This document shows positions 10,441 to 21,165 of a stretch of DNA of 64,000 nucleotides, piece by piece. How positions within the stretch are numbered: position 1 is the stretch's first letter; each line of letters opens with the position of its first letter. The stretch lies in NCBI RefSeq assembly GCF_945859685.1, contig NC_079147.1:278729679-278793678 (forward strand). The letters run 5' to 3'. The DNA is from Eupeodes corollae (taxonomy: Eukaryota; Arthropoda; Insecta; Diptera; Syrphidae). The notes beneath the pieces are model-generated. The model did no database searches. It saw only the letters and a program-made list of their open reading frames with translations, and was not told where the DNA came from. A program made the translations under genes and the position numbers.

Positions 10441-12700
10441 AATACGGATTATGGTGTCCTCCCTATAAAATTGCATCAGGGTTTTGAAATGTAAGAATGT
10501 GTACAGTGTTCAAATCTTTTTTAAAAGCAACACAAAGCTTCGTCATACTAATTGCATATTTCAAGCTCGTCTAAAGTTTATAATTTCCTATCTAACTTCT
10601 GCTACCTTCTTATTAATTATTTATTTATTAAAGCAGATAAAACTTATTTTAGTAATGGAAAAACCTTAACTACGCCTCGGGCTCGGGTGTTAACCATTAA
10701 ATGCAGAAAATTCAAAAATCCGAATTGAAACCATCCATCAAACCACTTTCAGAAATCAGATACCAAAAATGTTGTATCTATCACTGTTCAATCATAAAAT
10801 AAGAATCCTTATGATGATGGAGCCGAGCCAGGCATCCATCGTGTCGTGTCGCACCAAACATTATATTCAAACATTGTTTAGTAAAACAAAATGAGGTTAT
10901 CGATTGAATTTGCTGCCATGGAGACTTCTTGTTTTTTTTTTGTTTCTTATAAAATTTTATGTCATATCTTTTTATGTGTTGAACATTACATTATCCCTGA
11001 TGGTGCTCGGTGGAACATTGAATTTTCAAAAATCACAATTTAAATTTATGGATATTGGTTAGACTTAATGGCCAAATATGCTAAACAACTTTCGAGTTCG
11101 GAATTGGAGTCAGAACCAGGGTATACTCTATAGTGTAGTGGGTACGTTGTTGTTGTCTTTCCGTTTAACAAGATGAAACATTAATATAAAGACTTCTTTT
11201 GCAATCATCTATATGTCTTTTATATTAAATGAAAACCACAATAAAAATGAAGTTTTCCAGTAAATTAAGTTTTGAAATTTATTGAATTTATACTCGATTC
11301 ATAAAACGAATTCAATTTTATTTTCATTTTTTTTTTCATTCTTTCTTTTTCAATTTCGATTGGTTTGGTTTCCTGGCAAAATCGAATCGAATTTTTCTCA
11401 GTTTTTGGTAGGCGATTAGATAAAAATTGATTTGAACAACTTTTTGCTGGTGATTTTGAGAAGGAGAAAAATACTACTGATATTATTCTTATGTTTAAAT
11501 TGACGACGACGATAACGATAACATTGACGATGGCTATGAATTTCGGACGAAAAGTGTTCTTTAAAAGGTTTTACACTCAATTAAGTTGATGGGTTGTCTC
11601 TTATAGTATTTCGTTGTTTCCCAGGCGACTTAAACTTTTAAAGTGTATATTATTATTATTTCGGGTGACCATACTTGTGGGTTGAACAGAGACATTGAGA
11701 AATTTGTATTCATGTCAAATTAATATTCCATTAAGGTTTTAATTACCTAAAACTGAACAGTAACATAAGAACTTGAAAATTATACCATCTAAGATTCAAA
11801 CAAACAAGTCAAAAAGTTAACATAACTTCAAAAATTGTTCGGTTTTAAAATTGTTCAAATGGTCACCTTAGTTTGTACAACTGGCTCTTTAAGGGTTAAG
11901 AACAAAAAATAAAATGACCAGGACCACACAAATGGCTGGAAATTTATTTCCTACATAATTTTTGAATTTTTATCTCATAGTTTTTTGTGGCATTATAGGG
12001 TTGATGTGCTGACTTTAGTTTGACTTCTGGGAATGTGAAATACTTTTTGGATAAATTATGTTCTTAGAAAATTCACTAAAAATTCAACAAAATTATTTTT
12101 AGAGCTTGTGGATAGCAATTTGCTTAAAGGACGCACAAATAAACTCGTATGAAATATGGGTTTTTATCAAATATTCAAGTCTTTGAGATGAAAAGTTTTT
12201 ATTATTTGCTCTGTATGTAAAATAAGGATGAAAAATGGAAATATTTTATGCGAATAAATGTAACAAAAATATTTGTTAAAAAATTAATAAGTTGTATTCA
12301 TTCATCTGTGTGTCCATTTTAATGAAACATTTAAAAACACAATTTCAAATAATGTTGCTACATGTTTGACATATAAAGTTGTTTGATATTGGATTTAAAT
12401 AGTTGACTAAATACTACCGTTGTTTTTAAAAGTATGAAGATTTTTGGTTATTATTATTATTATCATTTATTAACACGTAATTTAAATTACAAGCTTATAT
12501 AAAAGGCTTTAAAGCAATGGGAGACCATTGGATCAAATAGTATTTTATTACTTTTTTTGACACTTTAAAGGGATAAGATACAGCAAAAACATTTAAAGAT
12601 TTATCTTAGACGAAAACAATATATAACCAACATATAACATATAACATCAACGCAGTCTTCCTTTTTTACTGATTTAAGGGGTCCATCAAATTGTAGTTCC
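10441..12700. other. No recognisable element; possible host non-coding DNA
   Basis: About 2.2 kb with no family motif in any frame. It contains short simple stretches such as GTCGTGTCGTGTCGCACC near 10840 and an imperfect GACGA/GATAAC run near 11500-11530. A TTATTA run at about 12440-12465 could be the tail of a minus-strand retroposed fragment, but I cannot identify a body for it. Confidence 0.4.
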
Positions 12701-13920
12701 TTTTTAACTTATTCCCATAGGAAGTTATTTTAATGGGTCCGATTTGTCAAATTGAAAATTTTGACATTTCTCGACGTTTCAAGGTCCCTAGAGTCGAAAT
12801 ATAAGATTTTTAGAAAGATGTCTGTGCGTGCGTGTGGACGTAGTACGTTCGAGACGTTTGTTCGTCGTCCATAGCTCAAGAACCTGAAGAGATATCGATT
12901 TCAAATAAATGTTGTTATACAGATAATAAGGCAGGAAGATGCAGAAAGGGCTCTCAAGAAAATTGCGTGGGTGGTTTTTTCAAAATAGCAGTTTGAAAAA
13001 AAGGTGAACATTTTGGGTAACCCTAAATATATTACGAAAAAAAGACGCTAGAGTCTTGAATTAAATTTTATATAATGTATTGTAACGTGATATCAAAAAA
13101 GAATATTTTTTTTGCAAAAAATCAATCTAACGGTTTTTTTTATAAATAAAAAAAAAAAGATAAAAAATTTGTCAAAACAATTTTGTGCAACAAAAAATAA
13201 TGTTTTTGACATCTGATAAAATTTTGAGAACAATGGAATTGACAGTTTTTTTTTATAAAAAATAAAAATCTAAAAAAAAACATTACTCAAAGTTCGTAAA
13301 AATTGAATATCAATTCAAATATTTTTTCAAAAACTTGAAATTTAGGCTTCAAACTTATTTTAACTTATCAGAAATATTTTTTTTAACATTTTGAAAAATC
13401 TTGAGAAAAATTGAATTGACAGTTTTTTTACAAAAAATTGAAAACCAAAAAAAAAAAATTAACAAAAGTTGGTAAAAAATGATTTTCTACTCAAATATCT
13501 TTTCAAACGTTGTAGATATTGACTTTAAACTACTTTTAACTTTCAAAAAATATTGTTGTTAACATTCTGTAAAATTTTGAAAAATCGAATTGACAGTTTT
13601 TTGTACAAAAAATTAAAAACCTAAAAAAAAATTAAACAAAAGTTGGTAAAAACTGATTTTCGACTCAAATATCTTTTCAAAAATTTGAAATATTGGCTTC
13701 AAACTTATTTATTTCACAGAAAATATTGTTTTCGATATTTAGTAATTTTTATATAAAAATCCAACAGTCCATTTTTCATAAAAAATTAAATCTACATAAA
13801 ATGGTACGCAAATTTGGTAAAAATTGATACGAATACCTATAGACAAACTTTTAAGCAAGACAAATCGACAGACGGGATGGGAAGTTATCAGTGTTGTTCG
13901 CATCCCAGCCTCTTTTTAAA
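12701..13920 (+). repeat. Helentron/DINE-1-like satellite-bearing repeat, copy 2 (most complete)
   Basis: The best reference copy of a repeat seen at least seven times in this window. Order: a 5' palindrome around 12706-12726 followed by 'aatgggtccgatttgtcaaattgaaa'; a 'cctagagtcgaa' block; a GTCTGTGCGTGCGTGTGGACG block at about 12821; 'gctcaagaacctgaagagatatcgatttc'; then tandem units of about 175 bp with 'agttNgtaaa' starts at 13291, 13468 and 13641; and a 3' end 'aagcaagacaaatcgacagacgggatgg' to 'gcatcccagcctcttttt', where GGGATG and CATCCC can pair. This order closely parallels Drosophila DINE-1, a non-autonomous Helentron. There is no coding capacity. The classification is inference from architecture, since no Helentron protein is linked to it. 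Confidence 0.7.
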
Positions 13921-14215
13921 AATGTAATAAATTGAACAAAAAGTAAAAATTCGCATTTATTATAATCGAACACAATATTTTTTGGCTAGCACCAAGTTTT
14001 TGGGTAGTGCATTACATCGGACATTCACACTTCATTAAAATAAATCGAAAGAGGTCAAATTGCAGGCCATTGCAAAAGACAATTTGGACATGTTGTGCTT
14101 AAAGACTAAATGTGTCGTGGGCTAAATTTAAGTAAATTAAAGGTGGCACTAGTAGATTTTGGCGCCACGTGGCATCCCTTTTCTTTTGCTGACATCTGTC
14201 AAATCTGTTGTTTTA

Positions 14216-14830
14216 TTATTCAGTCAGTTCCTTATGCCAAATCATCATGGCAAGTTACACGACTGAACAGCACGTTCAAATTAAAGCATTTTATTATTAA
14301 AATTAGTGTTCGTTAACGCAAACGTTGCGAATTTTTCTTCGGGACTTTGGCCTACATCCGTACAAGATCCAACTGACCTAAGGGAGCTCAAAGTTCTTGA
14401 CCATAGACAACGCCGTTTTTTCGCTGACTGGGCTTCAAATCGTTTGAAAGAGGACCCAAATTATGGACAAAACATCATCGCTAGTGATTAGGCGCATTTT
14501 TGGATCAATGGCAGTGTTAACAAGCAAAACTGCCGTATAAAGGACGAAAAGCAGGGTTTCCCAGGCGATATAATGCATCCTGAAAAAGTACCCGTTTGGT
14601 GTGGATTTTCGGCTGGCGTCGGCTGTCCAATTGGTCCGTAATTTTTTGGAAACGACATTAATGAGGCGTTTAACGTCAACAACGAGCCCTACAATATAAC
14701 GATGATATCTAGTTTCGTATGGCCCCAATTGAACCATATGGAGCTAGACGATATGTGGTTGCAGCAGGACTGCCCTACGTGCCACGCAGTACACGCCAAG
14801 ACATCTACAAACAACATCTATCTCCTTATT
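14216..14830 (+). pseudogene. Mariner-like transposase relic 1
   Basis: Remnant of a Tc1/mariner-superfamily transposase, the cut-and-paste enzyme of a TA-targeting transposon. A start-like MASYTTEQHVQIKAFYY lies at 14248. An internal deletion then joins directly to the catalytic part: LHPYKIQLT (about 14352), LDHRQRRFFADWASNRL (about 14398-14448), AHFWINGSVNKQNCRI (about 14491-14540), VPVWCGFSAG (about 14590), and DDMWLQQDCPTCHA (about 14748-14790), where the usual QQDGAT has become QQDCPT. Stops and frameshifts are present. The helix-turn-helix region is largely missing. A Helentron-like repeat follows within about 60 bp. A very similar relic is at 58430-59095. Confidence 0.8.
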
Positions 14831-14884
14831 GAAAACCCTATAAAAGGCAATAAACATTTCTATCTAATTAACATAATTGACTCT

Positions 14885-15213
14885 AGCGGATTTTGGAAAA
14901 AAATCCAATTAAAAAAACTAAACAAAAATATTTTCCACTTTGAATATCTTACGAAAGAACAAAGATTTTATCTCCAAAACAATTTAATGCAACGAAAAAT
15001 AACGTGTTTGACATGTGATAAAACTTTGAGAAGATCTAATTGACAGTTTTTTTATAAAATAAAAACCTAAAAAAAAAACATTACTAAAAATTGGTTAAAA
15101 TTGATTTCTGACTCAAAAGTATAATCAAAAATTTTAAATTATGGCTTCAATCAATTTTTTTCTTATAAGAAATATTGTTTTAAACATTCGCTAAAATTTT
15201 CAGAAAAATCTAA
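14885..15213 (+). repeat. Helentron-like repeat, copy 3, first piece
   Basis: The left part of a plus-strand copy, starting in the region upstream of the tandem units ('tttggaaaaaaatccaatt') and running through one unit with 'gacagtttttttataaaat', 'ttggttaaaattgatttctgactcaaa' and 'gaaatattgttttaaacattc'. It breaks at 15213 after 'aaaaatctaatcgac', where an inverted copy begins. The continuation resumes at about 16336. Confidence 0.65.
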
Positions 15214-16335
15214 TCGACACCCACACTGATAACTTCTCATCCCGATTTGTTGATTTGTATTGCTTAAAGATTTTTGGATTTTCGTGTTCTGTTAAAAAAG
15301 TTGTCAGATGAATTATTTAAAAAAAAATTAAAATTACCAATATTATTTTGCATATTACGAAATAGTTTTATTTCAAAATATTTTTTGTTAACGAGACGGT
15401 TAAATCTATTTTTCTCAATATTTTACTGAATGTTAAAAACTATAGTTTTTAAAGGCTAAAATTAGTTTAAAGCGCATAGCTCAAAGTTTTGAAAAGATAT
15501 TTAAGTCTTAAATCAATTTTACTAACTTTTATTAATTTTGTTTAAGGTTTTTATTTTTGTAAGCAAAAAGTGTCAATTCTATTTTTCTCAAAATTTTTCC
15601 CAATGTTGAAAACAATATTTCTTGTGAACGAAAAAAGTTGGAATTCATAATCTAAAATTTTTGAAAAGGTATTTGAGTCGAAAGTAAATTTTTTACCAGC
15701 TTTTTATTAATCGTTTTGTATCATTTTTATTTTTCGTAAAAAAACTGTCAATTTGATTTTTCTTAAAATTTTACTAGATAGCAAAAACATTTTTTCTCTT
15801 TGCATAAAATTGTTTTGGAGATACATTTTTTTTCTTCGTAAAATATTTGAGTTGACAAATAATTTTTTTCAGATTTTTTGCTTTATAAAAAAGCCGTTAG
15901 TTAGAATTTTTTTTTCAAAAATATGCTGGCTTGGTATTATGGCGCAATATTATATAACATACAATTAAATACAAGTCTCTTGTGTTATTGGTTGGCAAGA
16001 TATTTACTGATAACCAAAATGTTCACCTTTTTTTAAAATTGCTATTTTAAAAAAAACCACCCACGCAATTTTTCATGAGTCCTTTCTGCATCCTTCTGCA
16101 TTATTATCTGTATAACAATATTTATTTGAAGTCGATATCTTTTCTGGTTCTTGAGCTATGGACGATGAAAAAAACGTCGCGAAGGTACGGACCCACGAAC
16201 GTACAAACAGACATCTCTCTACAAATCTCTTATTACGACTCTAGGGACCTTTAAACGTCGAGAGATTTCAAAATTTTCAATTTGAAAAATCGGACCAATT
16301 ACAATAACTTACGAGTACTATGGGAAGTTAATAAA
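15214..16335 (-). repeat. Helentron-like repeat, copy 4, inverted
   Basis: A minus-strand copy lying inside copy 3. Its 5' end is at the right, with the family start 'aacttcccatag' and 'ggtccgatttttcaaattg' read in reverse from about 16331 to 16270. Next come the 'cctagagtcg' block (about 16240), the GTCTGTTTGTACGTTCGTGG block (about 16210-16190), 'gctcaagaaccagaaaagatatcgacttc' (about 16155-16125), and several tandem units. It ends at the left with 'atcgggatgagaagttatcagtgtggg' (about 15247-15221). The last bases of the 3' terminus seem to be missing. Confidence 0.7.
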
Positions 16336-16715
16336 AACTCAAAAAAAAAACACTACAGATTGGTAAAAATTTACTTTCGAAACAAATAGTTTTTTAAAAA
16401 GTAAAAATATTGGCTTCAAACTAATTATTTCTCACAGAAAAAATTGTTTTCGACGTTCCGTAAGTTTTTCATGAAAACTCAACGGTCCATGTTTTCATAA
16501 AATAATAAAAAGCTACAAAAATAGTACCTACACAAATTTGGTGTAAACTGATGTTCAGTTCTATTTCTATACTCGTATGTCTCGTGAACAAAAGGAGGTA
16601 TTGACTTCAAATTAATTTCATTCATCCAATTTGTATTTGTTTACGTATATAAGAAATTAAAACTTTTAAGAAATGCTACTTAAATTGGCAAAAATTGGTT
16701 TTTGACTAAAAACCT
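16336..16715 (+). repeat. Helentron-like repeat, copy 3, second piece
   Basis: Resumption of plus-strand copy 3, with 'ggtaaaaatttactttcgaaacaaatag', 'ttggcttcaaactaatta', 'gtttttcatgaaaactcaacggtcc' and the distal block 'ttcattcatccaatttgtatttgttta', which also occurs at 35168-35200. It stops at 16715 after 'gactaaaaacct', where a TGTTG...CAACA element begins. The remainder is at 18316-18447. Confidence 0.65.
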
Positions 16716-18315
16716 TGTTGCGGTAAGTTTTACCATGACAAGTTTCACCTCCCTTGTTGCTAAGTACACATAATGAGCTCTTACTGCGGCCGCAAAATTC
16801 TGGAAGAGTTTAGTAGAAACCTGGAAACCAAAGTGTGCGAAAGGATTCCACACCAACGAACTGTGCGACGGTTGGCCCACATATTGGATAAACAATATCG
16901 TCAAGGCATGAAGATGATACCCATGTCCAACAATGTGTGTAGAAAAGTCACACCTACTTTAACGTAGTATGGCCGAGGGCCCACCATAAAGTACATAATT
17001 ATTAACGATAGAAAAATCACTCCAAGAATATCTTAATAACTTTTATTTTAATTATAGGCTTGGCTACCGACTTCCTTCAACACCACATAAGTAGTCTTTT
17101 CTCAACTAAAAACTAGCGCGTGTAAATACTCGGTAATGCAAGGAATTCCACATGATTTTTCCAGAAAGTCTTGGCTGGAATGGGTTGGAAAGTGAAGAGC
17201 TGAACTCACTCATTGAGCTACTGGGTGATCGCATCACCTTTTAAAGAGATTGCGTGCGATGAAAGATATCTGGCTTCTCGGTCGCACACCCCAATCTTTT
17301 GGATGGAGGCAGAAAAGACAGACATTAAGTAATTTTCCTACCATAGTTTTTTTTTTCTTTAGGTTTCTATTCAGTTAAAGATTTTGTTTTGGTCTGCTGT
17401 GGAGAAAAGTGAGGAAGGATTACGATAGTCGTTTGAGGAAGTCAAAAAGAAGCTAAGTATAGTTTCTAAGAATATTGCTTTTTCTGGTGTTCATTTGTTT
17501 CAAATTCGTCCTTTTGAACTTCGAGTCGAAGTATTAATTTCCTGATATTACGGGACGCGTTTACCTTTTTGTTTTTGATTTTTGTTTCTTATCGAAATAA
17601 TTTTCTTCGAGTGATTTCTTTTATCGGTTTTTATTATTATATTCATCATTTTCTTTTGCAAAACATTTATCGAGAATTGACCTTCTGTCAATCTCCATAA
17701 TTCAATTTGTATCTTTTCCTTTTTTTTGTTATAAAAGATCCTGGTTTTTAATCCCGGCTTCGGCCAAGGTTTTCCAGGCAAATAAATATAACTTAAATTT
17801 CCCATCCGGAAAACAAAACCTTTCTTGTATTTCGTTCTTTGTTTGAAGACTAATTTTTCAGCTTCTGGTTTTTGGTAAACTTCCAATAAAAAGTTTCCTG
17901 GCGCCCACTTTAAACAATACGACTTGGAGAAATTCACCTCGTCATACTTCGATATCATTTTGATATCAATTTTATATCAATTTTATTAATCACTTCGATT
18001 AATAAAATATTCACTAATCGAAACCCCCCCTTAAGCTGAGCTACCGTGCTGGCAATACTTTTATTGCTACCTGTGGTGAATTCTTTCACCTGTTTGTCAT
18101 ATCGACTGACGTTTCTCGTAAAGTGTCATAATAACTCTCGCGGCACATCAGCGGTATGCAATTTCGATTTTGTTTAATTTTAAATCATTTAAAACAAAAA
18201 GAATTTAATTCGCATCTTCGACAATATTGGATTCTGAAATCCAATATTGTTTTTAAAACAATCGGAATTATATTCAGTCCGTCGGGTCGGTATTACGGTG
18301 GAAAAATTTGCAACA
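16716..18315. mobile_element. TG...CA element, possible solo LTR (1600 bp)
   Basis: A 1600-bp block interrupting copy 3 of the Helentron-like repeat. It starts TGTTGCGG at 16716 and ends TTGCAACA at 18315, so the ends are inverted TGTTGC/GCAACA. A 4-bp repeat ACCT flanks it (16712-16715 and 18316-18319). Such ends are typical of LTRs, and BEL/Pao LTRs often begin TGTTG. I see no internal repeat that would mark two LTRs, and no gag, protease, RT or integrase motif, so a solo LTR or a non-coding LTR derivative is the simplest reading. A 136-codon open frame on the minus strand at 17548-17958 is lysine-rich and matches no family I know. The orientation is unknown. Confidence 0.5.
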
Positions 18316-18447
18316 ACCTAGTTACCAAAAATTGATTTTGAAATCATACTATTTCACTATATGCAAAATACTGTTGTTCATTTTAAGAATAATTCAACTG
18401 ACAACTTTTTTAACAAAACCAGAAAACCTACAAACTTTTAAGCAAGA
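18316..18447 (+). repeat. Helentron-like repeat, copy 3, third piece
   Basis: The distal end of copy 3: 'accaaaaattgattttgaaatcatac', 'cactatatgcaaaatactg', 'aattcaactgacaacttttttaacaaaac', then 'aacttttaagcaagacaaatcgac'. The same order occurs at 35280-35412 in copy 6. It is cut after 'aaatcgac', where a reverse transcriptase fragment starts, so the terminal hairpin is missing. Confidence 0.6.
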
Positions 18448-18830
18448 CAAATCGACTGTTGCAGCAGACGCTTGAAGGTTTTTAGGTAAACATCTGTTGA
18501 GATGAAGGAGACTTTTTCTTGCCGCCTCAGCAAAGCCAAACATGGCATAGCTAATTTGTTGACATCGCTATAATATATCGTTCCCCAAGAAGTGGTTGGT
18601 AATACACATACCGAGAACTTCAAGATTTTGTTTTGTTTTCGAGATCGGATTTAAATGAGCTTATCATATTGTATTCAACAACAACAAGCAGTTCATGGGA
18701 CTACAAGTTTTAGATACAATTAATTGATACTTACGCGGAAAGAGTGTCGAAGTCTTGACAGAGCCTTGGGGCACAAATAATCTGATACATTTTGTAGATA
18801 TTCACAATTCAAGGTCATATAAAAAACTGG
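18448..18830 (-). pseudogene. CR1/Jockey-like RT C-terminal fragment
   Basis: A minus-strand fragment of the same kind of reverse transcriptase as 8600-10375. Both nucleotide order and protein order match the segment at 9000-9500: a 'taccgagaacttcaagattttg' stretch (about 18610) corresponds to 'taccgagtactgaaagttg' (about 9150), and 'gagccttggggcacaaataa' (about 18760) corresponds to 'gagccctggggtacaccagca' (about 9477). The translated remnant includes LALLRRQEKVSF (about 18540-18500), equivalent to LGFLRRCKKCF in the longer copy. The endonuclease, the first RT motifs and the 3' tail are absent, and there are frameshifts. Confidence 0.6.
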
Positions 18831-20332
18831 AGAATAGTGAACAAAAATGTGTCCTAAATTGATTCAAAGATAATTTTACATCCTGAACATACATTTACTC
18901 ACAAACCATTATATGTACCTCTGGAGACTCCTGTTAGCACTGATCTTAGTTCCGTTTTCGAAGAACTTCAAAAATCTCCCTTTACTAAATTTAATATATT
19001 TTGCAACTACAGACCATAAATATGTAATAACATAGAAACTTCTAATTTGTCCATAAATAAATTTAATTTCCATACCTTAATTTTCAACCATATAATAATT
19101 TTTCAAAACCCGCACTTGATTAAACTTTAAACTTCGTTTGAAATTTTTACACATTGTATATTTTTGTTAACATTTTCATATGGGTCTATATGGTCTACCT
19201 ATATTGTGCCCATAGTATATCGTTCGTTTATTATTTTATTAACAAGCTTACCCAATGGAAAAGGGTTTAAACTAACCGGCACGTTCGTATATGGTATCAA
19301 CAAAATAAGTAGGTCTACCACATTTGGATATTTTATTCCCAATCCCAACCAACATTTAATATTCAAATGACGTTGGAGCTTGCTCTCCCAGGAATTTATT
19401 TAACTCATACAAAAGGTCCCGGAATATATACTCTTTGTATTTATATCTATAAATATAGCTATGTATTGAATGCTATACTATTGTTATGTTTGTTGTTGCT
19501 ATAGATTGTATTTTGTAGTATAACAGCAACTGATGCTGCTGCTAACATAATATATAAAATACAAAGACTGAAAATAAACGTAGGTAGGAACTCGTCCATA
19601 TACACCAACTAGAGCTTCAATGAAAACGGAAATATCATCTGATAAATCAGGAAATTGCAAAATATAATAAAGGTTCGAACGAAGCGGCGCGGCAGCGGTG
19701 CTGGCGCGGTGGTGGTGAAAGTCATTGTATGCGAATGCGAAATGCGATGCATATTGGGGTATTTTTTTCCACATGCATACCAACGAACTACGATACACTC
19801 TCCATAACACTAAACTTCAAACTGTATACAGACTACAGTACACTTCAACTGCTCCCATGGTTATGTTATCCTTTTTCATAAATGAAATAAATAAAACTCC
19901 CTTAGCACATTTTCCCTTATAACAACTGAAAATACAACAACAACAACAAAAGCAACAAAATGTACAAAATATAGTGTGTAGTGCATAAAGAGACGTTGCA
20001 AGTGCAAACAACTTTGACTCTATGACGGTCTATTAGCGGAAATGGATATCATTTATGGGCGGATGAAATAAACTGTAGCGAGATAATATCTCGATTTTAA
20101 AGTCCTGGACAGGAAAAGGTGTTTAAAATTGTACACGTGTGAAAATATTGGTGTTTTTTTTTATTTCACAAATCAGAAAATTAAAAAAACTTAAGTTGCG
20201 GAAGGGAATGTTTTGTACAAATTTCCGGATAAAATTATTAATACAATTTTCTAATAGTGGTTAAATGACTTATAACTCCTTGAAATGAGAAAATTAGAAG
20301 AAGGTTACATAAGTACATAGTACTCCTTACAT
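18831..20332. other. No recognisable element; one GC-rich island
   Basis: About 1.5 kb without transposon motifs. A compact GC-rich stretch at about 19671-19730 ('gcggcgcggcagcggtgctg') stands out from its AT-rich surroundings. It lies in a 103-codon minus-strand open frame (19499-19810) with no recognisable domain. It could be host regulatory or exonic sequence, but nothing proves this. Confidence 0.35.
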
Positions 20333-20871
20333 AAAGGGTGGTTAAATTTTAAGGGACGGTGTTCATTGTGAATCACACCTTAACGTCAAGTTTTTTTCTG
20401 CATTTCATTTGACATTTCTCAATTTCAAACTTATTCAATTTTAGCCATGGAAAGATACACAATGGAGCAACCCCTTTCAGGCTTATAGTGAAAATGGGCG
20501 TTTAAATTAAAATGCATATCGTACACTTCGTGATTTTGAAGGCAAATTTAACCGTCTAAATGTATGTACAATGAGAAAAATCGTGCAAAAATTTGAACAA
20601 ATCGGGTCTGTATGAGATCTCAAAATACCAGTGCATGCTTGTCAGCTCGTACTGCTGTTCACGAAATTCTGGCCCACCGCAACTCATCGTCTTGCCCATA
20701 ACAACGGCACCTCGCACAATTGTCGTTGAAGGACATTATAAAGACATGCATATTTACACGCTTACAAAGTGCAATTGACTCAAAAACTAAAGACTTTTGA
20801 CAATGGTGGCAAGAAAGTGCAACAGTGAATGATCAATTCCGAACAAAATCATCTTCAGGGATGAGGTCCAT
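20333..20871 (+). pseudogene. Mariner-like element, 5' part (split relic 2)
   Basis: The left part of a Tc1/mariner-superfamily element. A terminal-repeat-like AAAGGGTGGTTAAATTTTAA starts at about 20333 just after a TA. The transposase begins at ATG 20447 with MERYTMEQ, a typical start for this family, followed by degraded remains of the DNA-binding half (frameshifted pieces corresponding to RTLRDFEGKFNR and IVQKFE). Further on, FDNGGKKVQQ-like sequence at about 20800 and NKIIFRDEVH (about 20842-20870) give the first catalytic aspartate block, which is normally IIFSDEAH. The element is interrupted at about 20872 by hAT terminal sequence. Its C-terminal part reappears at about 25526. Confidence 0.7.
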
Positions 20872-21165
20872 TCGTTGCCGTCTTTACAATTTTGGGGGCC
20901 CTGGGCACTTTTCGGAAATGGGGACCCTCTATGATTATATAAAAATGTTATGTTGTGTAATAAAGGTATAGAGAAAATTACATAAATACATTTCTTTTAA
21001 TTTATTAAAAAGATAAATAGTTATTGCAGCATTTAAAACATAAACATAATCAATGTAAAAATAAAAACAAAAAATAAATATTTCATAAAAAAATTCAAAA
21101 ATAAACAAAATTTAAACAACAGACAAAAATAAGTTATTGAGAATGTAATTTAAAGAACAATGTAG
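20872..21165 (-). mobile_element. hAT element, 3' terminal part
   Basis: The sequence starting 'gttgccgtctttacaattttgggggccctgggcac' resembles the terminus of ZMYM1-like hAT elements, which often carry a GGGGGCCC-type stretch close to a CAG-type end. An A-rich stretch follows, consistent with the 3' untranslated part of a minus-strand hAT gene. It is separated from the hAT coding region at 23520-25500 by an RTE-like element. I could not define an exact 8-bp target duplication. Confidence 0.5.

Noticed and set aside
12701..13920. CRISPR-like array or ordinary satellite
   Set aside because: Units are long (about 175 bp), imperfect and lie between constant 5' and 3' blocks of a dispersed element; there are no spacers.
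17548..17958. 136-codon lysine-rich frame as a transposase or gag
   Set aside because: No motif of any family recognised; left as an unexplained frame within the TG...CA element.
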